Under the pieces are notes generated by a model. That model saw nothing but the letters and a program-made list of their open reading frames with translations. It was not told where the DNA came from and made no database searches. A stretch of 64,000 nucleotides of DNA from Ruegeria sp. Alg231-54 (lineage in GTDB: Bacteria > Pseudomonadota > Alphaproteobacteria > Rhodobacterales > Rhodobacteraceae). This document shows positions 1-7,896 of this stretch, piece after piece. The DNA is taken from positions 1 through 64,000 of the forward strand of contig NZ_FREZ01000003.1 of NCBI RefSeq assembly GCF_900143525.1, read 5' to 3'. Both the position numbers and the translations under genes were made by a program. Every line of letters begins with the position of its first letter. Positions within the stretch are counted from its first letter, which is position 1.

Positions 1-249
1 TTCAAATAGGGTTTGACATAGGCTGCTGGCATGAGCCGAACGTCATGGCCAAACTTGCTCAGCTAGCCCCCCAGTGATGGGATGAACCGCAAGCCTCTGT
101 CCCAACCACACAGCGCGGCAATGTCTCGAAAAAGGAGATCAGCTTCGCGCGTTTGATCTTCCTGTTGATGATCCGACGCCCCATGGCCGAAACACAGTGC
201 ACTTGAAAACGTCCTTGGCCAAATCCAGGCCCACAGTCTTTACCGTCAT
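1..249 (-). pseudogene. IS110-family transposase, broken 5' fragment
   Basis: Read leftwards from an ATG at 249, the product begins MTVKTVGLDLAKDVF, the typical start of IS110/IS116-type DEDD transposases (first catalytic Asp in GLDLAK). The frame then breaks. After DVF a one-base shift is needed to read VHCVSAMGRRIINRK, and a second shift is needed to reach LSKFGHDVRLMPAAYVKPY. The fragment runs off the left window edge, so its total length is unknown. Two frame breaks in about 240 bp mean it cannot make a working transposase. It marks an old insertion at the border of the methylamine locus. Confidence 0.8.
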
Positions 250-373
250 TGGGTGGCTTCTTTCCTGGCAGTTAGTGACAACTGTACTTTCGCACGTTCG
301 ATACAGGTGGTGCAGGAACCATCCACCTCATCCGCTTTGTGCCGCAACTGATGAAAGATGCTCGGAGTGTAGC

Positions 374-2401
374 TCAGGCTAAACAGCAAATACGCAAAGC
401 GTCCAGGATCGCGGCGTGCATATTGCGGCCTGCGATCGCGTCACCAATTCGGGCCAGATAGAACTGGCCATCCGGTTCTTCGCCCCTGAACGGGAATGAA
501 CCATTGATCAGCGCCTTGTGATCGACCTGCCCAAGGTTTCGCGAACCTGGCTTTTGATCGTGATAGAGCGCGTCCATCGGGGTCAGCCCATGCTCGACGA
601 CAACGTGGTCGACAAGACGTTTGGTGATATCACCGGTCAAGGTATGGCGCAGGCTGGCGCACACCCGGTTTCCCTCTTGGCTTAGAGCACGGAGTTCGTG
701 GAGGCAGGTAAAGGTCACCCCGTTTGCTGCCAGATCGCGCAAAGCAACGGCAGAGGTCGTTGGGCCAAGGTCATGCAGAAGCGCACGGTCGGGGGTCACA
801 AGTTCGACGCTGTGGCCGGAGCCTGCCAACGTGTCGGCCGTGACTGCCGCGGGATGGTCTCCGACCTCGTCGAACAACAGAACTTCGCCCGAGACACGTG
901 CTTCTCCGGACAGAACCTCCCAGCTGGAGAGCGCCAGATCGCCGCCCGGAATGGATAATGGCTCGGGCCATCCGCCGGTAGCAACTATGACCAACTCCGG
1001 GAGTTCTCTTAGCACGTCACTGGCCTCGACATAGGTATTCATGCGGAGATCAACATCGAGGGCGGTCACCTCGGAAATCAACCAATCGGCAACACCCCAT
1101 ACCTGCCTACGTGTCCCCCCCTTGGCTGCCAAAACAAGCTGCCCGCCCAGTCGATCTGATGCCTCGAACAAAACCACATCGTGACCGCGCAAGGCACTGA
1201 CCCGCGCCGCCTCTAGCCCGCCAGGCCCGCCACCGACGACAACCACCTTCCTTCGTGTGCGGCTGGCAGGAATAACATGGGGTAAAGTTTGCTCCCTCCC
1301 GGTGGCGGCATTGTGTCCGCACACGGCGGGCTTGCCCTGATTGACCCGGTCTACGCAATACCCCAGGCCAACACAGATGCGGATACGTTTCTCTTCCCCG
1401 CGTGCCAGTTTTGCGACCAAATAAGGATCAGCCATTTGGGCGCGCGTCATGCCCACAAGATCGACATGACCGCCGGTAACCGCGTGTCTCGCCGTTGCAA
1501 TGTCCGCGATGCCGCCTGCATGCAGGATCGGCAAGTTGACGGCTTCGCGAATGCACCCGGCCACAGTAATATGCGGGGTGGCTGGCAGACCCATTGGGCG
1601 CACCCATTCAGCAAGACCAAGGTCATCGTAGGGCGCCCCGACCAGGATGTTGAGCAGGTCGACATGGCCACTTTCTTCCAGCATCCGGGCGGCGGCAACG
1701 CAATCCCCGGCGCTAAGCCCGCCCTCAATCAACTCATCGCCGGTAATACGCATGGACAGTATAAACTTTGGACCGACCTCTGCGCGCACCGCATCCAAAA
1801 CCTGCAGGGTCAGGCGCATGCGGTTTTTCAACGTTCCACCAAAGGCATCGTCGCGTTGGTTGGTAAGCGGAGAAAGAAACTGGCCCAGCAAATGCGAATG
1901 GGACAGAAGCTCGATACCGTCGAACCCGCCCTGCTGACAACGTCGCGCCGCAGCGGCAAAATCGCCGATCACTCGTTCAATGTCCTCTTGTTCCATTGCT
2001 TTGGGAAAGGCACGGTGCGCGCGTTCGCGCACGCCGGATGGCGCCAAAACCGGCAGCCAATGACCGTCATCCCAAGCGGTTCGACGCCCCATATGGGTGA
2101 TCTGGCACATGACCGCTGCCCCGTGCATGTGAACGCCATCGGTGAGCTTCCGGAACCACGGAATGATACTGTCATTGCCAGCATAGAGCTGGCCAAAAAC
2201 CGAAGGGCTGTCAGGGGCAATATTGGTTGACCCGCCGATCATGGTCAGGGCTACACCCCCCTTGGCCTTCTCTTCGTGATACAGCCTGTATCGGTCTCGA
2301 GGGTGACCGTCTTCGACATAGTTGGGTGCATGAGATGTACTGACGATGCGGTTGCGCAGCGTCAGGTGCTTGAGCTGAAACGGATCAAGTAGTTTCGCCA
2401 T
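374..2401 (-). CDS. Fe-S flavoprotein of the DgcA/StcD (N-methyl amino acid demethylase) type
   Basis: 675-residue protein. It has an N-terminal old-yellow-enzyme TIM barrel (about 1-335), a cysteine motif (C343, C349, C361) and a C-terminal dinucleotide-binding domain (VVVGGGPGGLEAAR, about 385-400). This is the architecture of trimethylamine dehydrogenase, 2,4-dienoyl-CoA reductase, and the DgcA and StcD demethylases of dimethylglycine and N-methylproline. These use FMN to oxidise an N-methyl group, releasing formaldehyde. The canonical C-x2-C-x2-C-x11-C cluster motif has Leu346 at the second Cys; as far as I recall this is also seen in DgcA/StcD-like proteins. I start at 2401 (ATG preceded by GGGAGTTGATC) rather than the longer open frame. 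It lies 1.35 kb downstream of the aminotransferase on the same strand, so it is probably part of the same pathway but may have its own promoter. The substrate is inferred, not seen. Confidence 0.85.
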   Translation of the reverse strand: MAKLLDPFQLKHLTLRNRIVSTSHAPNYVEDGHPRDRYRLYHEEKAKGGVALTMIGGSTNIAPDSPSVFGQLYAGNDSIIPWFRKLTDGVHMHGAAVMCQITHMGRRTAWDDGHWLPVLAPSGVRERAHRAFPKAMEQEDIERVIGDFAAAARRCQQGGFDGIELLSHSHLLGQFLSPLTNQRDDAFGGTLKNRMRLTLQVLDAVRAEVGPKFILSMRITGDELIEGGLSAGDCVAAARMLEESGHVDLLNILVGAPYDDLGLAEWVRPMGLPATPHITVAGCIREAVNLPILHAGGIADIATARHAVTGGHVDLVGMTRAQMADPYLVAKLARGEEKRIRICVGLGYCVDRVNQGKPAVCGHNAATGREQTLPHVIPASRTRRKVVVVGGGPGGLEAARVSALRGHDVVLFEASDRLGGQLVLAAKGGTRRQVWGVADWLISEVTALDVDLRMNTYVEASDVLRELPELVIVATGGWPEPLSIPGGDLALSSWEVLSGEARVSGEVLLFDEVGDHPAAVTADTLAGSGHSVELVTPDRALLHDLGPTTSAVALRDLAANGVTFTCLHELRALSQEGNRVCASLRHTLTGDITKRLVDHVVVEHGLTPMDALYHDQKPGSRNLGQVDHKALINGSFPFRGEEPDGQFYLARIGDAIAGRNMHAAILDALRICCLA

Positions 2402-3751
2402 GATCAACTCCCTTCGGTAACGACACATAGCCCCGGGGTCGGGCTCGTTTGCCAGCTTCTGTGTGACTGACGTTCGCTGGTAAAGTTATGCTACTTGGGA
2501 AGTACGGGGAGAGAGTTCACTGTTTCCGACACTGATCCACAAAATGACGACCAGACCAAGAAATGCAATTGCTGTAACTTCTTCGGACAAGGTGGGTAGC
2601 GGACGCTCGCCTCACGATCCACGAACGGCAGGTCTGGGCCTGTCACGTCGCAGCCTGGGGCATTTGTGCTTCGGTTGCTGTGCGGAAGTTGAGCCTCCGC
2701 TCCAATACGCAGATTCTTACCGGAACCAGTCAAGTTCCAGTCATGTGATGAAAAGGTTCTTGGGCATAGTGGCCTGCGGGGGTTGGTGTTTCCGTTTCTT
2801 TGACCCGCGTTGAAACACGCTTGTTGAGAACTGTGATCCTAGGAAGTATTTTGACTGGAATGCGAACAAAAGGGGAATGTACATGATCCGAACAACTGCA
2901 ATGGCTCCTCTCGGCATCCGCGGCATACGCAATTGTCGGGTTGTATTGCGAAGCCTCTGATTGATCAGGCGCAGTTGTTGGTGTCGGATTGGGAACTATT
3001 CCTGGTCTCGCTGTCGTTAATGCGACCATTCATGCAAACGGCAAACACTAGAGCCTAACAGAGGCCGATGGGGCGATACCAATCATCGTAGCGCAGAGGG
3101 CCGATGTGGATTTGCGCACAATATTCGACGTCGCTGATCCCGAATACAGCCGGAACGTTACCTCGGTTCGATTGACAACAGCCGTCGAAGGTGACGAACC
3201 CGTCACCGCGGTCACGCTCACGTTACCAGAAATCGGTGCCCTCCCGCTGGTTTGCGAAGGGCCGTATGGGTCCAGTGTGGATAAAAAGAAGTGAGCTTAG
3301 CTCGCTTGACGTCGGGGGCACCAGCTGGACAAACGCGAAGAAGTGGACCGTTTTCGAAACGCGGACCTGACATCGGAAAAGTCTTCCGAGGGTCACCTGG
3401 GGAGATGCTAAAGTGAGCGGACACTTCTAGAACTGCATGAGCGATACCGGGCCAGATGAGAAATCCCCCTCCCGCAAAGTTTGCTTATAGAGGAGACTGA
3501 AGACCTCTGGGAGCAGCTACATTCACTTTTGCAAGACCATCACTATTTCAAGCCGCTGATTGAGCGTCTGCAGCCGGTTCCGAAGCCGGCGAAAGCCTTT
3601 ACTGACGAGATATGGGAATAAAACCCTCGCAGCAACAACGACAGCGGTTTTGCGAAAGTCACTTTCGGCCCAATATAAGCATTGATCGCTGAATGCAGAT
3701 GCTGCGGTGGCGTCCCGATCTCCGGGCATTTTCAACAAAAGCGCATGCAAT
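2402..3751. other. 1.35 kb gap without a convincing gene
   Basis: All short open frames here lack recognisable domains, good ribosome-binding sites and coding-like composition. A 62-codon plus-strand frame (3106-3294) and a signal-peptide-like string near 2910 could be eroded genes, but I cannot name them. The gap separates two genes that look functionally linked, so it may be the scar of a deletion or insertion. Confidence 0.5.
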
Positions 3752-5116
3752 TCATTGGCCTCTGATCCCGCCGAGCCACGCACTTGTCGCTTCAAGCCCT
3801 TTGCGCAAGACAGAAAACATATGCTCAATTTCACTTTCACTAATGATTAGGGGCGGTGAAAGAACACACATGTTGATCACAGGTCGAACAAGTAGTCCAC
3901 GTTTCTGGCATTCGATATCGATCTGACCGCCAATTTCGTAGTCGCATTCCAGGTCGCTCTGGTGATCACCATCGACTGAGCATTGAACGCATCCCATCAA
4001 CCCCATGCCGCGCACATCCGCAACGATATCAATCTGACGCAGCTTCTGTAGCTGATCCTGAAAAATCGGAGCGACCTTTCGAACGTGTTCGAGAAGCTGT
4101 TCCCGTTCAATAATTTCCATACTTTTCAGACCAGCGGCCGCGCTGACCGGGTGGCCAGAATAGGTGTAGCCATTTGAGAAGGTAGCATCTTTCCCTGCAA
4201 CATCGGCGATCAATCTATCCGAGATAATCGCGGCGCCCATCGGTGCATACCCAGATGTCATTCCTTTGGCACAGGTGATTATGTCTGGCTGAATGCCAAA
4301 AACTTCCTCAGACGAAAACCAATAGCCCAATCGCCCGAAAGCCGTCACTACTTCGTCGGAAATGTATAGAACATCATACTTCCTGCAGATGTTTAGGCAG
4401 CTTTCGTGATATCCTTTTGGCGGCACGATCACGCCGCCAGAAGCCAGAACCGGTTCGGCGATAAACGCGGCAACATTTTCTGGGCCCAGCGTCGCAATGG
4501 CGTTTTCCAGGTCCGAAACTTTCTCTTTCAGAAATCTCTCTTCGCTTTGACCTGACGCACGATAAAGCGGATTCACGTCTGGCAGGAAATGTGCGAGGTC
4601 ATCCGCCTTGTCGAGCCAAAGCCTGTCACGCTCTTTTCCACTGATGCTGGCCGCCAGATAAGTGCTTCCATGATAAGCTTTTTGCCTTGAAATGATTTTC
4701 TTTTTCTTGGGGCGTCCCAAGAGGTTGTTGCGGAAATGAACAAACCGGATGGCCGTATCAACCGCAGTGGAACCGCCGGTGGTAAAAAAGACATTGTTCA
4801 AGTCGCCCGGCGCACGTTTGGCGATTTCGCGTGCGAACCGCGCAGCAGTCGAGTTGGAGTTGTTAAAGGGCGAGAAATAAGCAAGGTTTCGAGCCTGCTC
4901 AGCCATGGCCTCGGCCATTTCCTCTCGCCCGTAACCGATCTGGGTGCACCACATGCCTCCCGGTCCGTCGATCAGGCGTTCGCCTTTTTCGTTCATGACA
5001 TGGATGCCGCTGGCACCTTCAATAAATGTCCGGTCGTTTTCGCCCAAAGTTGCCATCCCTTCCCACGGGTGCAGGAAGTGGTCGTTATCCCAGTGCTTGG
5101 CGTTAGAGTTATCCAC
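3752..5116 (-). CDS. Class III (omega-amino acid:pyruvate type) aminotransferase
   Basis: 454-residue PLP-dependent fold-type I enzyme. Visible marks are the DEVVTAFGR motif at 254-262 (the Asp that pairs with the PLP ring nitrogen), the Schiff-base lysine K284 in CAKGMTSGYAPMGA, and TTGGSTAVDTA near 112. Class III members move an amino group from a terminal amine or omega-amino acid (beta-alanine, GABA, taurine, putrescine, adenosylmethionine-oxononanoate) to pyruvate or 2-oxoglutarate. The start is GTG at 5116. It overlaps the end of the MttB-like gene by 8 bp, which indicates translational coupling. It is the last gene of the tight operon. In this setting it could deaminate the primary amine left after complete demethylation. 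The exact amine is not readable from the sequence. Confidence 0.88.
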   Translation of the reverse strand: MDNSNAKHWDNDHFLHPWEGMATLGENDRTFIEGASGIHVMNEKGERLIDGPGGMWCTQIGYGREEMAEAMAEQARNLAYFSPFNNSNSTAARFAREIAKRAPGDLNNVFFTTGGSTAVDTAIRFVHFRNNLLGRPKKKKIISRQKAYHGSTYLAASISGKERDRLWLDKADDLAHFLPDVNPLYRASGQSEERFLKEKVSDLENAIATLGPENVAAFIAEPVLASGGVIVPPKGYHESCLNICRKYDVLYISDEVVTAFGRLGYWFSSEEVFGIQPDIITCAKGMTSGYAPMGAAIISDRLIADVAGKDATFSNGYTYSGHPVSAAAGLKSMEIIEREQLLEHVRKVAPIFQDQLQKLRQIDIVADVRGMGLMGCVQCSVDGDHQSDLECDYEIGGQIDIECQKRGLLVRPVINMCVLSPPLIISESEIEHMFSVLRKGLEATSAWLGGIRGQ

Positions 5117-6671
5117 GGCGGGCCATGCTTTCTGCGCTCATCACAATTGGAAACTCTTCGCGCACCTGAGCGTCTGAAGCGCCGAAGTAGTTGGGGAAAT
5201 GGCTGTCGAGAATGGAATTGGCCTTGTCACGGGCGCGGTCCAACAGATCAGTTTTGCCTTCGTTTTCCCATGTATCTGTACGCTCACGATCCATGAGCCG
5301 CGGGTAGACAAATTCGGTGTTCATATAGTTCAGCGTGTGTGGGTTGCCGAGGAAGTGACCAGGATCAATGGCACACTGGTGGATCACGTCCACCGCCATG
5401 GTTTCATCTGTGACCTCAATCCCGCGCAACGATCGCAGGATCATACCACCCGCTTCGTCATCGATAACCATGCTTTCAAAACTGCATCCCATCAGGCTGC
5501 CGATCATACCGCCAAACTCGCACAGACGATTGGCACCGGCATGGGCGGCAAGCGTGAAGGTCAGCGCCTTTTCTAACCCGTATTGCGCGTCGGGTATTTT
5601 GGCATCGGTCATGCCTGCACCAACTGATGTGGGCAGGCCATAGAAATTGCCCATCTGAATGGCTGCTGCCCCGATGAGAGCCTGTTCGCCGCTGCCGCCG
5701 GTGAACGACCCGCTGCGTAGGTCAGTGATGAAGGGCCAGGCGGCAAAGCAGACCGGACAGCCCGGGTTGATGAGGTTTACAATGGCAACGCAGGCCAGCG
5801 TTTCGGCCACGGTTTGTACCAGCGTTCCCGCAAGCGTCGCAGGGGCTGTGGCCCCGGCCTGAGGAGGCACAGCCAGATCGACCGTCAGGCCCAACTTGGC
5901 AGTATCAATCAGGATTTCCATATTTTCCTTGCCGATCCGCAAGGGGGAAACCATTGGGCAGCCGCCAAAAATGACGCTTGGCTTTTTCATGAAAGCGCCT
6001 TCACCACCCTGCGCTAAGTCAAACATGCGGATGGCATGCGGGATATGGCTGCGGTCGCGAAAGGTCAGACAGGCAGGTTTTTGGCTACCTGCGAGCATTG
6101 CATATATGGTGTTCATGTCGTGAGCGAAATCATCGGTCACATCGGTGGCCAAAACCGTGTCGCCCAGCATATGGATGTTGTCCAAACAGTCCACCAGACG
6201 GGTGAAGTCATAGACGTCGCGCAGGACCGAAGGGCGATAAGTTTTGGTCTCGGAATCGAAGGTGGTGACGGCAGTGCCAGAGTTGGCGAAGTAAACGCTT
6301 TCTGCCGAGCAATGCATGTCGTCTTTGCCTTCACGCTCTCCGCGGGCATAGACGTAAAATTCCTTGGCAGCACCAGCAAGGATGTCGTCCATCAGGGCGC
6401 GTGGGAAGCACAGCCGATTGAGGTTATTCATCACCGCGCCCTTGGGCAGCACCAGATCAAGCAATTCCGGAAAATGGTTGGTAACGCCTGTGTTTTCCAG
6501 AACGGTCAGGGCCGCTTGGTGGATGTTCTCCATATCTGTTTGGGTCAACGGCTTATAGCGTCCGCCGCTTAAGCCTCCACGCACGGCCTCGTTGCCCGTG
6601 GTCGCCTGTTGCACCTTTATGCGCGCGGCGCGCCCACCACCACCGCGACGGCGTGATTTTACCTCAGCCAT
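5109..6671 (-). CDS. MttB-superfamily (trimethylamine methyltransferase family) protein, non-pyrrolysine
   Basis: 520-residue protein with a basic N-terminus (KSRRRGGGGRAARIK) and the TIM-barrel sequence pattern of the MttB superfamily (for example PLTQTDMENIHQAALTVLENTG and the Gly-rich GGSGEQALIGAAAIQMG). Archaeal MttB moves a methyl group from trimethylamine to a corrinoid protein and needs pyrrolysine (in-frame TAG). This frame is uninterrupted, so it belongs to the much larger non-Pyl group. A few characterised members demethylate glycine betaine, proline betaine or carnitine. No corrinoid protein or reactivase gene is next to it. It overlaps the Rieske gene upstream and the aminotransferase downstream by 8 bp each (ATGGCTGA at the upstream junction). 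The methyl acceptor in this organism is unclear. Confidence 0.88.
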   Translation of the reverse strand: MAEVKSRRRGGGGRAARIKVQQATTGNEAVRGGLSGGRYKPLTQTDMENIHQAALTVLENTGVTNHFPELLDLVLPKGAVMNNLNRLCFPRALMDDILAGAAKEFYVYARGEREGKDDMHCSAESVYFANSGTAVTTFDSETKTYRPSVLRDVYDFTRLVDCLDNIHMLGDTVLATDVTDDFAHDMNTIYAMLAGSQKPACLTFRDRSHIPHAIRMFDLAQGGEGAFMKKPSVIFGGCPMVSPLRIGKENMEILIDTAKLGLTVDLAVPPQAGATAPATLAGTLVQTVAETLACVAIVNLINPGCPVCFAAWPFITDLRSGSFTGGSGEQALIGAAAIQMGNFYGLPTSVGAGMTDAKIPDAQYGLEKALTFTLAAHAGANRLCEFGGMIGSLMGCSFESMVIDDEAGGMILRSLRGIEVTDETMAVDVIHQCAIDPGHFLGNPHTLNYMNTEFVYPRLMDRERTDTWENEGKTDLLDRARDKANSILDSHFPNYFGASDAQVREEFPIVMSAESMARRG

Positions 6672-7896
6672 TACCGGCCATCCTTTGTTCTGGTTCCTGA
6701 CTGATCAGGGCGAAATAGAAATCGTAAAAATCCTGGATCGAGGTTTCCATTTCGCCCAAGGGCCCCGGTTGGAAGTATTGAGAATTCACACCGGACTGGT
6801 TGTGGCGAATGATGCGTTCGTCATCCAAAGATGTGACATGCCAAAGCCAGGTCAGGTCTTCCTTGTCGTAATCCTGGCCTTCTTCGGCGTCAGCGCGAAC
6901 CAGCCAGACCACCTGAATGTCGGTTTCCTGCAGACCACGTGGAACAAAGCGGTAACCCACCATGTGATCCGAATAAATCAGGAACCAATTCAATGGACCA
7001 ATATCAAAGTCAGTTGCGCCACCGTCGAAGCCTTTCAGCGTTCCAAGCAATGGCGCAAGCGCCTCGCCCGATTTGCTGCCGGTTTTGTAACCTTGGTAAA
7101 GCGGGTAGCGCCGATAGTACCCGCTGGTGAATGGGGTGGGCGCAGCCTCGCCAACAAGCGCCAATTCATCAGGCGTCAGCCCGACTTCTACAGCCCTTGC
7201 ATTTAGCGGCTCGACCAAGCCAGCCATGTCTTGTGGCGATTTCAGGCTATGAGAGCGAGAGTATTCTTTGTGTGCTGGTCCGCAGTGGTAGCATTCAAGA
7301 TAGTTCTCAACCGCCAGTTTCCAATTCGCTGGAACCGGAAATGACGCCGTATGCGCAATTTTCAAATCGTTTAAACCATAGGGTTCGACGAGTGGCGAAA
7401 GTTGGCTGAGGACAGGATCGAGCGATGGCGTGTTTGCATCGGCACAGACAAAAATCAGACCTTTGAAGACACTCACCTGAACGGGGAATAGCCCGAATTT
7501 GGATGGGTCAAAGTGTTCCCCCATGTTGTGGCCCGCACGAAGTTTTCCCGAAAGCTCATATGTCCAAGCGTGATACGGGCAAACAAGAACACGGGCGTTG
7601 CCGGACTGTTCAGTGCAAACGCGAGAACCCCTATGGCGACAGACGTTCAAATGAGCGCGAACTTCGCCTTCACGGTCGCGAACAATAATGATGCTCTCCG
7701 GGCCATAATCGAACAGAAAATAGTCTCCGGGGTTTGGGATTTGACTGACATGCCCTGCCCAAAGCCAGTTACGGTTCCAAACCTGGGCAATGTCATAGTT
7801 ATAGATGTCTTGCGAGGTATAGAATTCACGCGGCAGCGCGTGGCCGTACTGGTGCGAGGCCATCAAAGCATCTAACTCAAACGGTCGGCTGTTCAT
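6664..7896 (-). CDS. Rieske non-heme iron oxygenase, betaine-demethylase type (alpha subunit)
   Basis: 410 residues counted from the ATG at 7896. The N-terminal Rieske [2Fe-2S] site is C86-x-H88 and C106-x2-H109 (CRHR, CPYHAW). The catalytic domain carries the mononuclear-iron His pair H204 and H209 in ENYLECYHCGPAHKEY, with a C-terminal Asp ligand probably in SLDDERII. This layout is shared by GbcA (glycine betaine), Stc2 (stachydrine) and CntA (carnitine) oxygenases, which hydroxylate or cleave a quaternary amine at the cost of O2 and NADH. A 13-codon longer open frame exists. I prefer 7896 because its ATG shares one base with the stop of the upstream flavoprotein (TGATG) and is preceded by GGAGGAGACG. 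No dedicated reductase gene is adjacent, so electrons must come from elsewhere. Confidence 0.9.
   Translation of the reverse strand: MNSRPFELDALMASHQYGHALPREFYTSQDIYNYDIAQVWNRNWLWAGHVSQIPNPGDYFLFDYGPESIIIVRDREGEVRAHLNVCRHRGSRVCTEQSGNARVLVCPYHAWTYELSGKLRAGHNMGEHFDPSKFGLFPVQVSVFKGLIFVCADANTPSLDPVLSQLSPLVEPYGLNDLKIAHTASFPVPANWKLAVENYLECYHCGPAHKEYSRSHSLKSPQDMAGLVEPLNARAVEVGLTPDELALVGEAAPTPFTSGYYRRYPLYQGYKTGSKSGEALAPLLGTLKGFDGGATDFDIGPLNWFLIYSDHMVGYRFVPRGLQETDIQVVWLVRADAEEGQDYDKEDLTWLWHVTSLDDERIIRHNQSGVNSQYFQPGPLGEMETSIQDFYDFYFALISQEPEQRMAGNG

Noticed and set aside
1289..2230. 313-codon plus-strand open frame
   Set aside because: It lies entirely antisense to the flavoprotein gene, matches no domain, and mirrors its codon structure. 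It is a shadow frame of GC-rich DNA.
2402..3751. Search for an RNA gene or riboswitch in the large gap
   Set aside because: No cloverleaf, no known riboswitch core and no long stable hairpin was recognised by eye.
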